Of a DNA stretch of 64,000 nt, positions 9,333 through 17,078 are shown one piece after another; within the stretch, counting starts at the first letter, position 1; the number at the start of each line of letters is the position of its first letter. The DNA is taken from the IMG/VR virus record IMGVR_UViG_3300032116_000116, positions 1-64,000 of that record. One strand, written 5' to 3'. The notes beneath the pieces were generated by a model. It was not told the DNA's origin, did no database searches, and saw only the letters and a list, made by a program, of their open reading frames with translations. Made by a program: the position numbers and the translations under genes. This DNA comes from a virus.

Positions 9333-10292
9333 TTAAGCAACCATGTTACTTATTTTTCTACCTCCCTGTGCGATCAAACTATTACCACTATTTATTCTGT
9401 GACTTACTGCGGATTTAGTTAAATAAACAGGATCTAAATTACCATTTGCAACTTGTAAATTTATTTTTTTTGCAAATTTTTGAAACCAACCCGGTCCATT
9501 CCAAACACCATAAACAAAATGGAACATTAACGGTGGTGTTGAATTAACTATCTGAATTGCTTTTGGTGATAAATATGATTTACAGTATTGGTCATACAAT
9601 GGTTTCATCATTTTAGGTATTAAAGACATTAATTGAGATTGTAACGGTCCACCGAAATAATTCCATTTCCATTTATTTTTTGCGTTCTGACCATCAATTA
9701 TTGACCAAAACTGTTTACCGGCAGACGTTGTATTGATACTACCTCCCGTTTTTCTATCTATACCAAACATGGTTTCACCCGAACCTGCATATCTTTGGTC
9801 TTTTACTCTACCATCTTTTAACATGTTAGGATGATAATATCCACCCTCAAGTTCTTGTACTACTTTTTGTACAATACCATCAAAATCTGTGGGTATATTT
9901 TTAAATTTTCCCGAACTAAGTTTTTGAGATCTTGATTTTATTCTCCAATCATCTTTCTCATTTATCTTCTCAATTTCTTCTTTAAGGTATTTTTTTATTA
10001 TATTTTCTAATCTTAGCTCGTTCATTTTTTTTGAATTTTTTATTTTAATTGTACCTATTGATTTTGGAAAAAACTCAGTAGTATCCACGTCATCACCATA
10101 TTTGTTAATTAAAAAAATACCAGTTTTTAATTCACCAATATCCTCTATCCTATAAATTTTATTTTCTTCAACATCAACACCTTCTTTTTGTGGGTATCCC
10201 ACGTATTTTTCATCACCGTTTGAATATATTGGAATTTCATATCCTTTGTATGAAATTTTATCTATTTTTTTAAATTTTGGTTTAAAGAACAT
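9333..10292 (-). CDS. GH108-like lysozyme / endolysin candidate
   Basis: 319 aa from the start at 10292. A longer frame to 10376 would cross a terminator, so it is rejected. Residues 1-125 are an unrecognised basic part. Residues about 135-290 resemble glycoside hydrolase 108: VQKVVQELEGGYYHP places the expected catalytic Glu at 149, YAGSGETMFGID matches the G.T.yGI box, and FHFVYGVWNGPGWFQKF matches the helix around the second conserved Gly/Asn. The role would be cleaving peptidoglycan glycan strands during lysis or entry. The family call rests on these motifs alone. Confidence 0.65.
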   Translation of the reverse strand: MFFKPKFKKIDKISYKGYEIPIYSNGDEKYVGYPQKEGVDVEENKIYRIEDIGELKTGIFLINKYGDDVDTTEFFPKSIGTIKIKNSKKMNELRLENIIKKYLKEEIEKINEKDDWRIKSRSQKLSSGKFKNIPTDFDGIVQKVVQELEGGYYHPNMLKDGRVKDQRYAGSGETMFGIDRKTGGSINTTSAGKQFWSIIDGQNAKNKWKWNYFGGPLQSQLMSLIPKMMKPLYDQYCKSYLSPKAIQIVNSTPPLMFHFVYGVWNGPGWFQKFAKKINLQVANGNLDPVYLTKSAVSHRINSGNSLIAQGGRKISNMVA

Positions 10293-10296
10293 AATA

Positions 10297-10305
10297 ATAA
10301 ATATA
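10297..10305 (-). promoter_or_regulatory. Late-type TATATTTAT motif
   Basis: Minus-strand TATATTTAT 4 nt before the lysozyme start at 10292, placed just after an upstream terminator. Confidence 0.45.
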
Positions 10306-10331
10306 TAAAAAAATAGAACAAAAACAAAATA

Positions 10332-10356
10332 GGACAAGAGTAGCGAATTCTTGTCC
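10332..10356 (-). terminator. Intrinsic terminator
   Basis: Perfect 8-bp stem GGACAAGA/TCTTGTCC with a 9-nt loop, followed on the minus strand by TATTTTGTTTTTG. It separates the 10.4-11.1 kb genes from the lysozyme. Confidence 0.75.
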
Positions 10357-10388
10357 TTGTCGCGGAATATAACCATCCCGGTCCTAAT

Positions 10389-10406
10389 CCGAGTATCTAA
10401 ACTCGG
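10389..10406 (-). other. Small hairpin in 3' untranslated region
   Basis: Stem CCGAGT/ACTCGG with a 6-nt loop in the 56-nt spacer between the 10413 stop and the terminator. I checked whether the spacer could be a tRNA; no T-loop or acceptor pairing was found. It may be a 3' stabilising structure. Confidence 0.4.
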
Positions 10407-10412
10407 TGTATC

Positions 10413-10742
10413 TTACCTGTGTTTTATGAGTAACTCACCCAACACTTCTATTTTACCAACTAATTTTTGAAATTCAACTTGACCCAAACTCGGATCATCT
10501 GTTTTACATAATTTATCCAATAGTTCTTTATATTCTTTTTTGGATTTTTCAACATCAAATTTACCTTCAGATGCTTTCTTATAATAAGGTAATTTAACCA
10601 CAAAATGATGATAAGTTAACATAGAAGAACCACCCTTTTCTTTTGCGGTATTCGCAATCTTTGTAGCACCTTTTAATCTTTTGCCAGAAAATTCCTCAAA
10701 CTGTTCTTCTTTGGATTCTTCTAATATCTCTAAAAATTTCAT
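10413..10742 (-). CDS. Hypothetical protein with variant tag
   Basis: 109 aa. It starts MKFLEILEESKEEQFEEF, a third flavour of the tag seen in this block (compare MKLLEILYEIEKK at 24.9 kb). The rest is Lys/Glu-rich and helical, with YHHFVVKLPYYKKASEG in the middle and a C-terminal helix KLVGKIEVLGELL. No family recognised. It lies one nt downstream of the preceding tagged gene. Confidence 0.65.
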   Translation of the reverse strand: MKFLEILEESKEEQFEEFSGKRLKGATKIANTAKEKGGSSMLTYHHFVVKLPYYKKASEGKFDVEKSKKEYKELLDKLCKTDDPSLGQVEFQKLVGKIEVLGELLIKHR

Positions 10743-10743
10743 A

Positions 10744-11079
10744 TTATTCTCTCCACATTGGATTTGCGATTATTAATTTATCACCTTCAACACGAGGAAT
10801 CTCACCCATATCTTGATTATCGGCAAATTCTATTTGATCGGGATAAAATTTTTGACCATTAAAAACGGTATAATAAGTGTCTTCGTTGTCGTTAGAATTG
10901 TCTTTACCCATATGACTATAACCTTGTGATCTTAATGCATCTTTAGCCGCATCCTGAGCTGTAGGTTTATTAAAAAATCTACCAAAACGACCGAAAAACC
11001 CTTCACCTTCATTAATCAAATTATATTTTTTTCTTATTTCATTTTTTTCGGATTCTGTAATTGTAAAACGTTTTCCCAT
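10744..11079 (-). CDS. Tagged hypothetical protein (FTITESE class)
   Basis: 111 aa. It starts MGKRFTITESEKNEIRKKYN followed by LINEGEGFF, nearly the same first 20 residues as the genes at 18.6 and 20.7 kb. After the tag come a Phe/Gly/Arg segment (GRFGRFFNKP), an Ala-rich helix and an acidic part (NDNEDTYYTVFNGQKFYPD). The mature part is not recognised. It overlaps no neighbour and is 1 nt from the 10742 gene. Confidence 0.7.
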   Translation of the reverse strand: MGKRFTITESEKNEIRKKYNLINEGEGFFGRFGRFFNKPTAQDAAKDALRSQGYSHMGKDNSNDNEDTYYTVFNGQKFYPDQIEFADNQDMGEIPRVEGDKLIIANPMWRE

Positions 11080-11094
11080 TATATTTCTTTTTAT

Positions 11095-11103
11095 ATAAAT
11101 ATC
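11095..11103 (-). promoter_or_regulatory. Late-type motif (GATATTTAT)
   Basis: Minus-strand GATATTTAT 15 nt before the start at 11079. Confidence 0.4.
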
Positions 11104-11120
11104 TCTATTATATTTTTAAC

Positions 11121-11861
11121 TTACATCAAAGATTTTGCATGTCCTAAATCAATAACACCAAATTTTTGTGCTTGTTTTAAATAACCACCATTCACAAAAT
11201 TATTTGGTGAATTTTTTATCATTCTCTTCCAACCATTATATTGAGTAGTGTAGTCCCATATTTTTTTTGTGTCACCCCATCCCTTTTTATATAACCAACC
11301 ACCAACATTACCACCAGTTCTATCAGCACCATGATGACAATGAATTAATGTATTTCCTTTATCCAACAATTCATTTACTTTATCTTGATCTTTTGTGGAT
11401 GATAATTTATAAAATTTACACCCATTTTCTTCACAAACTCTTTTTTCTTCTTTTATGGATAATCCAGAACTATCTCCACCATCACCATTAAATCTTACTA
11501 CATTTTTTATTCCATATTTTAATATAACACCTTTTAGTGCATCTGCCGTAGGTTCTGCGGAACGATAATTGTTATCACCTAAAGGTATTTTATGGAAATT
11601 TTTTATACTTTTATCGTTTATATCTTCCGAATCTGTCGAGAACGTAGGTCCAACGTATTCTTTACCATAAACCTCTTCATAGGCCTTTCTGGTCATTGGT
11701 CCCATAATACCATCAACACCATCTTTTTTAGGTCCATATTTACCGATATCTTTTTTATGGACATAAACTAATTCTTTTTGTATATCTTCTATACTTTTAT
11801 CTTCAACATCGTCAGTTTCTAAAATTAATTTTAGTTGGCGTTCTGTAATTAAAATCTTCAT
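11121..11861 (-). CDS. Tagged peptidoglycan-binding / dual-specificity phosphatase fusion
   Basis: 246 aa. Tag MKILITERQLKLILE. Residues about 23-66 match a PG_binding_1 domain, with the hallmark DGVDGIMGPMTRKAYEEVYG. Residues about 95-240 match a cysteine phosphatase: YRSAEPTADALKGVILKYGI, then the signature HCHHGADRTG with Cys175 and Arg181 (CX5R). The P-loop is intact, so it is likely active on phosphotyrosine, phosphoserine or another phosphate ester. I know of no common protein with this pairing. With its tag, it could be delivered into the host or act at the cell wall. Confidence 0.8.
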   Translation of the reverse strand: MKILITERQLKLILETDDVEDKSIEDIQKELVYVHKKDIGKYGPKKDGVDGIMGPMTRKAYEEVYGKEYVGPTFSTDSEDINDKSIKNFHKIPLGDNNYRSAEPTADALKGVILKYGIKNVVRFNGDGGDSSGLSIKEEKRVCEENGCKFYKLSSTKDQDKVNELLDKGNTLIHCHHGADRTGGNVGGWLYKKGWGDTKKIWDYTTQYNGWKRMIKNSPNNFVNGGYLKQAQKFGVIDLGHAKSLM

Positions 11862-11868
11862 AATATAT

Positions 11869-11877
11869 ATAAATATT
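11869..11877 (-). promoter_or_regulatory. Late-type motif (AATATTTAT)
   Basis: Minus-strand AATATTTAT 7 nt before the start at 11861. Confidence 0.45.
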
Positions 11878-11878
11878 A

Positions 11879-12400
11879 TTATAAATCTAAACCACCTTTA
11901 TCTAATTTTTCAAAATTTTCTAAATCCCCAAAGTTTGGGTCTGATTTTATTTTTTCTTGTTTTGATAGTTTCATTTGATCCAATCTATGTGCATTCATAT
12001 GGTTTTTAACAATGTAATAAATAATTTCTGGATCTCCACCTTTTTCAACAATCCAATCAGAATATTTTTTTACTAATTCAGCAGACACATCTTCATGACC
12101 ATATGCAGTTGGAAAACCGGTTTTAGGGTTTATAGAATGAGTTTCATCCTTACCAATGTCATGAAACAATGCGGCTAAAATTATGTTCATGTTATTTGGG
12201 TAATTCTTAATTGCTCTTTTAACTACCATTATAACATGTTTTAACGTATTGCCTTCGGGATGATAATCAGGTCTTTGTGGTACTTTCCACAGACCAAAAA
12301 AACGATTTTTTATGTCGTCAGGTAACGAATAAATCAATTTTTTTGCATCAACATCACTTTTTATTTCTTCAAACTGTGATTCTGTTATTATAATTTTCAT
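11879..12400 (-). CDS. Tagged HD-domain phosphohydrolase
   Basis: 173 aa. Tag MKIIITESQFEEIKSD. An HD-superfamily metal site is visible: His55 (NTLKHV), His80-Asp81 (ALFHDIGKDE) and His102 (AYGHEDVSAELV). The sequence is most like the HD part that follows the nucleotidyltransferase core in bacterial CCA-adding enzymes (HPEGNTLKHV...LFHDIGK...H...S), and the gene sits 8 nt downstream of a CCA-adding-like enzyme. The pair may be a split two-domain enzyme. Substrate unknown. Confidence 0.85.
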   Translation of the reverse strand: MKIIITESQFEEIKSDVDAKKLIYSLPDDIKNRFFGLWKVPQRPDYHPEGNTLKHVIMVVKRAIKNYPNNMNIILAALFHDIGKDETHSINPKTGFPTAYGHEDVSAELVKKYSDWIVEKGGDPEIIYYIVKNHMNAHRLDQMKLSKQEKIKSDPNFGDLENFEKLDKGGLDL

Positions 12401-12408
12401 ACCAATAA

Positions 12409-13587
12409 TTATATTATTTTTTTGAAATTATCTAATTCAATTTTATTTATCATATCACCCACTTCTTTACCCGGTTTTAAATTCATTTTTTTCATAACAT
12501 CATCTCCACTAACGGTTAAATTAAAATTAACAAAGGCATTTAATAACTTTTTATCAATACCCTCTAAATTACCAAAAGTCATTATTTGATCGTCAGATAA
12601 ATTTGTGTTTTTTTGTATTCTTTTTAATTGAATTACATTATCTAATGACATATTTTTTAAATTAATTAAGAAAGTAATGTCCTTTATCTCATCAACACTA
12701 TATTTTAGATTATTCAATTTTTTTCCGATTGTAGATAGATCATTGTTTTTTAATAATCTTGATATAACTAAAATCGGATCTTTAATTTCTATAAAATCTT
12801 TTGACACAGATAAACCTCTGAATATTGAATCAAATAAATTATACTTATCAATCAATTGTAAAAAATGTATTGTTGATTTAGATGATATAATTCCCTTTAT
12901 AAATTCATCTCTAATCCTTTCTCCCGATATACCATCTATACTTGAATTTCTCTGTAATGATTGATCAACATTATTATCTAAATCTGAACCGAACCTACCA
13001 GCAAATCTAATTGCTCTAAGTATTCTTAATCTATCTTCATTAAATCTATCGTCAGGGTTACCAACAGTTCTAACAATATCGTTTTTTAAATCCTCAACAC
13101 CGCCAACTAAATCAACAACTTCACCTGTGTCAATATCATAATAAAGAGCATTTATTGTGAAATCCCTTCTTTTCGCATCTGTTTCAATATCTGTAAATTC
13201 AACTTTATCTGGTCTTCTTTTATCTGACTCTGAATAAGATTCAGATCTAAATGTTGCTATTTCATATTCATCGTTATCTGTAAAAACATTTATAACACCG
13301 AACGCCTTTCCCGTCGGTAATGTTTTGTAACCTGAATTATTTAATATTGTTTCAACCTCATCGGGTGTTGCATCCGTGGTCAAATCATAATCTTTTGGTG
13401 TTTTACCCAATACCGCATCTCTAACCGCACCACCAACAACAAATAATTTATAGTTATTTTTTTTGAAAATATCTTTAATTTTAATAATGTCTTCAGGTAT
13501 TGATATATTGAATTTTATTCTTTCTTCAACCAATAAATCTGAATACATTATTTTATTTAATTGTGATTCAGTTATAACAATTTTCAT
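12409..13587 (-). CDS. Tagged CCA-adding / poly(A) polymerase-like nucleotidyltransferase
   Basis: 392 aa. Tag MKIVITESQLNKIMYSDLLVEE, then a class II tRNA nucleotidyltransferase: GGAVRD at 52-57, the catalytic DYD at 66-68, RRDFTINAL at 140-148 and EDRLRILRAIRFAGRF at 184-199. Length and order match the catalytic plus neck and body domains of CCA-adding enzymes. The HD module is encoded separately by the next gene. It could mend or extend 3' ends of host or phage tRNAs. The extra N-terminal tag is not part of cellular homologs. Confidence 0.9.
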   Translation of the reverse strand: MKIVITESQLNKIMYSDLLVEERIKFNISIPEDIIKIKDIFKKNNYKLFVVGGAVRDAVLGKTPKDYDLTTDATPDEVETILNNSGYKTLPTGKAFGVINVFTDNDEYEIATFRSESYSESDKRRPDKVEFTDIETDAKRRDFTINALYYDIDTGEVVDLVGGVEDLKNDIVRTVGNPDDRFNEDRLRILRAIRFAGRFGSDLDNNVDQSLQRNSSIDGISGERIRDEFIKGIISSKSTIHFLQLIDKYNLFDSIFRGLSVSKDFIEIKDPILVISRLLKNNDLSTIGKKLNNLKYSVDEIKDITFLINLKNMSLDNVIQLKRIQKNTNLSDDQIMTFGNLEGIDKKLLNAFVNFNLTVSGDDVMKKMNLKPGKEVGDMINKIELDNFKKII

Positions 13588-13592
13588 AATAT

Positions 13593-13601
13593 ATAAATAT
13601 A
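13593..13601 (-). promoter_or_regulatory. Late-type TATATTTAT motif
   Basis: Minus-strand TATATTTAT 5 nt before the start at 13587; probably serves the nucleotidyltransferase/HD pair. Confidence 0.45.
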
Positions 13602-13623
13602 AGAAACATTAACCCAACTATAA

Positions 13624-13632
13624 AATATTTAT
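13624..13632 (+). promoter_or_regulatory. Late-type motif (AATATTTAT)
   Basis: Plus-strand AATATTTAT 14 nt before the plus-strand gene at 13647; back to back with the minus-strand motif. Confidence 0.4.
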
Positions 13633-13646
13633 ATAAAAAGGGGTTT

Positions 13647-14015
13647 ATGGAAAATTTATTACCCTTGACATGGTATATTGAATCTCCAATAGATTTTGAA
13701 CATAAGGAATATGTTCTATATTCTTATCTACAAAAAGTCGACCACGATTTCCATAATAAAATGTTATCTCCACACCTTTTACATTTAGAAAAATTAATAG
13801 ATGAACTATTAAATTTTGATGCGTCTTTTAACATGATCAAAAAAGATTTTGACAAAAATAGATATGTCTTTTTTGAAAATGTGAAACTGGTGGGTGAAGA
13901 CGACAAACTTATTTATGAAATAAGAAATATCGTGGAATTTGCAATCCCACAAGTAGAACCACGAATTAAATTGGGTTATTCAATCTTAAAAAGGAACAAT
14001 CAAATATTATATTAA
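13647..14015 (+). CDS. Hypothetical conserved phage protein
   Basis: 122 aa starting MENLLPLTWYIESPIDFEHKE. It is helical (YVLYSYLQKVDHDFHNKML; LLHLEKLIDELLNF) with a beta C-terminal part. I remember similar proteins from other large marine phages near structural or replication genes, without a known role. It is a single plus-strand gene within the minus-strand block, convergent with a small ORF that overlaps its stop by 4 nt. Confidence 0.75.
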   Translation: MENLLPLTWYIESPIDFEHKEYVLYSYLQKVDHDFHNKMLSPHLLHLEKLIDELLNFDASFNMIKKDFDKNRYVFFENVKLVGEDDKLIYEIRNIVEFAIPQVEPRIKLGYSILKRNNQILY

Positions 14016-14110
14016 AATAACCCTCTATTCCACTGTTTAGGTGGTATCATTTTACCCATCTCACCATACTGAAATAATAAACGATTAAAGAATTTAATAA
14101 TAGTTTTCAT
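14012..14110 (-). CDS. Small hypothetical ORF (32 aa)
   Basis: MKTIIKFFNRLLFQYGEMGK begins a 32-aa frame ending WNRGLF. It is basic and amphipathic at the N-terminus. It overlaps the stop of the convergent 13647 gene by 4 nt and fills an otherwise empty gap. No family is known, and coding is uncertain at this length. Confidence 0.4.
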   Translation of the reverse strand: MKTIIKFFNRLLFQYGEMGKMIPPKQWNRGLF

Positions 14111-14185
14111 ACCAATAAATAGAAAACTATTATTTGAAAAGTATGACAACTTTTGCTCTAAAATATGATGGCCAAACTTATTTTT

Positions 14186-14290
14186 TTATAAAGATTTTAA
14201 TACTTTATTATTTTCTTTTATTCTTTTAGATGTCTTTAAAGTAGATTTTCTACTTTTCATCGGTTTTTGTTTTTTCTTTGCTCTTGCCAT
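14186..14290 (-). CDS. Very basic 34-aa protein
   Basis: It begins MARAKKKQKPMKSRKSTLKT and ends NNKVLKSL, with over a third Lys/Arg. The start lies 9 nt after the stop of the flavin reductase gene, so it is likely co-transcribed. Tiny polybasic proteins often bind nucleic acid or are packaged with DNA; that role here is inference. There is no competing ORF on either strand. Confidence 0.5.
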   Translation of the reverse strand: MARAKKKQKPMKSRKSTLKTSKRIKENNKVLKSL

Positions 14291-14298
14291 GATTTTAT

Positions 14299-15069
14299 CT
14301 ATTTATTTAAATCAAAATCTTTTATAAATGAATCGTGTGATTTTTCATATGATTTTAACGTTTCATCTTTCTCATTACTTGTATATTGCCAATTCCAATA
14401 TAATTTATCATTTATTTTAAAACCGTAAAATTCATGAATTTTACGTTGTAAATCAATTACATTTGTTCCATTAAAATTTTGTCCTACACATATCATTCCA
14501 CCCTCAATATTTTTTAACAAATTTGATTCACCTAAACTAGCGTGTCTATTTTCCAACCATGTTAATCTTTCAATTAAATTTTGATAAAACATATTTGCGG
14601 AACCCCATCTAACCGAACTTAAAAATATAACACAATCAGATTCAAATAATTCTTTACTTATTTTCCAAAGTTCATCTGATTTATTATTTATAGACGCCCA
14701 ACATCTATGATGTCCCGATGGGTTTTTTTCATCATCTTTTAGAACAGATTTTTTAACACCACATGAATTACCATCAGATCTGGACACATTACCTTCACAT
14801 GGAAATATTTTTAATTCAGAAACATCTATAAGTTTTACATTATCCAATTCATCGGCCAAATATTCTGCAAGTATCTTTGATTTAGGTATGTCAATGTTAC
14901 TTTTATCCCAATTGAATCTGTTCGAACAACTCAATAATAAAACCTTTTTCTTAGTTTTTAACACCTCCACCGTATCTTTTAGTTTATCTAATCCGTTTTT
15001 TCTGACGTTTTCTTCAGATAACATCATTTTACGAATTCGATTAATTTCCTCTTTTAAAATTTTTTCCAT
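14299..15069 (-). CDS. Tagged NADPH-dependent FMN reductase-like flavoprotein
   Basis: 256 aa. The tag is MEKILKEEINRIRKMMLSEE, which resembles the IQRIKEMMGL class. From about residue 40 it is a flavodoxin-like fold: VLLLSCSNR phosphate loop, SKILAEYLADEL helix, and VIFLSSVRWGSANMFYQNLIERL followed by a GGMICVGQNF strand. Cysteines in EGNVSRSDGNSCGVK and HHRCWA could bind metal or be redox-active. It likely reduces flavin or quinone substrates with NAD(P)H. It is odd cargo for a tagged phage protein. Confidence 0.8.
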   Translation of the reverse strand: MEKILKEEINRIRKMMLSEENVRKNGLDKLKDTVEVLKTKKKVLLLSCSNRFNWDKSNIDIPKSKILAEYLADELDNVKLIDVSELKIFPCEGNVSRSDGNSCGVKKSVLKDDEKNPSGHHRCWASINNKSDELWKISKELFESDCVIFLSSVRWGSANMFYQNLIERLTWLENRHASLGESNLLKNIEGGMICVGQNFNGTNVIDLQRKIHEFYGFKINDKLYWNWQYTSNEKDETLKSYEKSHDSFIKDFDLNK

Positions 15070-15073
15070 ATAA

Positions 15074-15082
15074 ATAAATATA
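15074..15082 (-). promoter_or_regulatory. Late-type TATATTTAT motif
   Basis: Minus-strand TATATTTAT 4 nt before the start at 15069. Confidence 0.45.
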
Positions 15083-15090
15083 TCAAAATA

Positions 15091-15495
15091 ATGATACTTA
15101 TTGTTATGGTGTCTCTACTGTTGTTAGTTAAAAATAAAAAATTTTTATTGCTTAAAAGAAGTCCATCCGAGTACAAATATTCGGGATTTTGGGGATTACC
15201 TGGTGGTTCTGTCGAAAAAAATGAAACCCCGACGGATGCTTTAATTAGAGAAATTGGAGAAGAACTTGGTATCAGTATCCCTAATTTTATATTATTGAAT
15301 AAATACGATATGGGTAATAATTTAATAAATGTTTATGTTTATAATTCACCCGAATTTGATGAAAATAAAATTATATTAAATGATGAACACACCGAATTTA
15401 AATTCTTCTCTTATTATGAAATTAATAATATGAAAGATATCATTCCAACAACAATCAATTTTGTAATTGATTATTTATCTAATCCAAACCTTTAA
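15091..15495 (+). CDS. Nudix hydrolase
   Basis: 134 aa. The Nudix box is complete: GGSVEKNETPTDALIREIGE followed by ELGI, fitting GX5EX7REUXEEXGU. It is preceded by FLLLKRSP and FWGLPGG, typical of MutT/NTP-pyrophosphatase types. Possible substrates are oxidised nucleotides, NAD-type cofactors or RNA caps, and cannot be told from sequence. An internal ATG at 15106 is an alternative start. It is a single plus-strand gene, and its last 17 nt overlap the convergent pterin dehydratase gene. Confidence 0.9.
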   Translation: MILIVMVSLLLLVKNKKFLLLKRSPSEYKYSGFWGLPGGSVEKNETPTDALIREIGEELGISIPNFILLNKYDMGNNLINVYVYNSPEFDENKIILNDEHTEFKFFSYYEINNMKDIIPTTINFVIDYLSNPNL

Positions 15496-15889
15496 CTTCT
15501 TTATCGTACTTTTTAAATCTATTGGGATTTGACATCATTGCACTTTTTGGAAATAAACGTTTTTTACGTGTAAATGCAAAACTTCTACTACGTTCATCGA
15601 TTTCTTCTTCAGAATCCATCATCATTTCGTCCACCGCATTTGTAAATTTATAACACCTATCAGAAATTTTATTTTTATCGTGATCAAACATTGTAACAAT
15701 CACTTCATTGTATTTTACAATCATATCAGGGTGATGATTTTGTTCTTCCGCAATTTCACCTACTTTATTCACGAAATCTAACACATCTTTATAAGAATCA
15801 AATTCAAATTTTTTACATAATTTACCTTTCACGACTTTCCAATCGGATTTAAGTTTATTCATTTGAGATTCTGTGATTATTATATTCAT
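15479..15889 (-). CDS. Tagged pterin-4a-carbinolamine dehydratase-like protein
   Basis: 136 aa. Tag MNIIITESQMNKLKSDW. Residues 18-90 match the PCD/DCoH family: FEFDSYKDVLDFVNKVGEIA helix, the active-site box EEQNHHPDM (His52, His53), the strand KYNEVIVTMFDH and ISDRCYKFTNAVDEM. The C-terminal 45 residues are basic and Ser/Arg/Phe-rich, an extension not found in normal PCDs. In cells PCD recycles pterin cofactors, and some members moonlight as dimerisation factors. Why a phage would tag it is unclear. Confidence 0.85.
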   Translation of the reverse strand: MNIIITESQMNKLKSDWKVVKGKLCKKFEFDSYKDVLDFVNKVGEIAEEQNHHPDMIVKYNEVIVTMFDHDKNKISDRCYKFTNAVDEMMMDSEEEIDERSRSFAFTRKKRLFPKSAMMSNPNRFKKYDKEVKGLD

Positions 15890-15919
15890 TCTTTGTTTTT
15901 TTCTATTTGATTTCTCCCC

Positions 15920-16417
15920 CTACGCTTGTATATCACTGTAACTAGATTTACTCGTTATAGTTATAAATGATTTTAATCCATCAACAATATTTCCCCAAGT
16001 TAACCCCCATTCACTATCTAATTCTTTAAATAAATCTTGTTTTTTTTGTTTACTGAATAATCTATCAACCGCACAAAATTCATTTTTGTTTTTTATTTGT
16101 TTTAGTACATTGACGGTATTTGTTGGTTTTGATAAACCTTGTATTTGATTATACAGATTATTAAATAATTGAATATTTCTATTATTATTTAAGTTAAGTT
16201 GATTGTCACCCATTCTTCTACATTCGGTAAACAAATTAAGAACATCTTTTTTATATTCAATATCACCTGTTGTACCATCATCAGAGCCAGGTACATTTAA
16301 TCCGGTATTTGATGGGTCAGCTAAAACATCAGCAAGACCAAGTACAGGTTGTTCTTTTATTGTTAATGATTTAATCACTTTTTTTAATTGTGATTCTGTT
16401 ATTATTATTTTTTTCAT
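15920..16417 (-). CDS. Tagged hypothetical protein
   Basis: 165 aa. Tag MKKIIITESQLKKVIKSLTI followed by KEQ, a plausible protease site. The remainder is Asn/Gln/Lys-rich, with NIQLFNNLYNQIQGLSKPTN, FCAVDRLFSKQKKQDLFKEL and EWGLTWGNIVDGLKSF. From memory, similar domains are frequent in tagged proteins of other environmental phages. It starts 3 nt after the kinase-like gene. Function unknown. Confidence 0.7.
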   Translation of the reverse strand: MKKIIITESQLKKVIKSLTIKEQPVLGLADVLADPSNTGLNVPGSDDGTTGDIEYKKDVLNLFTECRRMGDNQLNLNNNRNIQLFNNLYNQIQGLSKPTNTVNVLKQIKNKNEFCAVDRLFSKQKKQDLFKELDSEWGLTWGNIVDGLKSFITITSKSSYSDIQA

Positions 16418-16420
16418 ATA

Positions 16421-17068
16421 TTATCTCTTATAATAAGTGTCGTATACATCAGAAGTCAATCCGTAATCAATTAGGACTATTCTATTATTTCCAACTAACC
16501 CATATGATGATAATCTACACAAATCACCCCAAGGTAATTCGTAATTAACCATAAAATCCATCATATTATAAACAAATTCATTTTCCCATATGTCATTATA
16601 ATTCTCTGGTTTTGATACAGTGAAACCAAAATCAACTGAAATACTATTACGATATTTTATTATGTGACAATAATTTTCAAATGTAACACCCACAATATTT
16701 TTGAAAATTGACGGAGTCACTTTTTTGGCTAATTCCATTTCAACCCATAGGTTGTTTTCATCGTGATCAAATATTTTTGCAACAACATCATTCACATAAG
16801 AATCATTACCAAAATCAATCTCAGTTTCATTTTGGGCAATACCCTTCTTGTTTTTGGCGAGCTTTAAGACCTTATTGTCATCGATTTTATACACTATTCT
16901 ACTACTACCCGAAGATAGTCTTTGGAGATGTTGATTACAATAATTAACTCTGGCAGAAAACGATGTTAATTTTTTAAATTCCTCAATACTCCAACTAGTT
17001 GGATAATCCTCATCCAAGTCTTTTTGTATTAGATTATTATATTGTGATTCAGTTATGATTATTTTCAT
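16421..17068 (-). CDS. Tagged protein-kinase-like protein
   Basis: 215 aa. Tag MKIIITESQYNNLIQKDLDE. Kinase-fold features: a Gly/Ser-rich loop SSGSSRIVYKI (52-62), the nucleotide-binding lysine in VLKLAKN (Lys69), a candidate pairing Glu in NETEIDF, and the hinge-like strand LWVEMELAKK. Near the C-terminus NNRIVLIDYGL places DYG at 201-203 where kinases have DFG. An HRD motif is not obvious; PWGDLCRL could be the degenerate catalytic loop. It may be a kinase or pseudokinase acting on host proteins. Confidence 0.65.
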   Translation of the reverse strand: MKIIITESQYNNLIQKDLDEDYPTSWSIEEFKKLTSFSARVNYCNQHLQRLSSGSSRIVYKIDDNKVLKLAKNKKGIAQNETEIDFGNDSYVNDVVAKIFDHDENNLWVEMELAKKVTPSIFKNIVGVTFENYCHIIKYRNSISVDFGFTVSKPENYNDIWENEFVYNMMDFMVNYELPWGDLCRLSSYGLVGNNRIVLIDYGLTSDVYDTYYKR

Positions 17069-17078
17069 ATTAAATTAA

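Noticed and set aside
10330-10412. Possible tRNA on the minus strand
   Set aside because: The hairpins are a terminator and a small stem; no T-loop consensus and no acceptor pairing.
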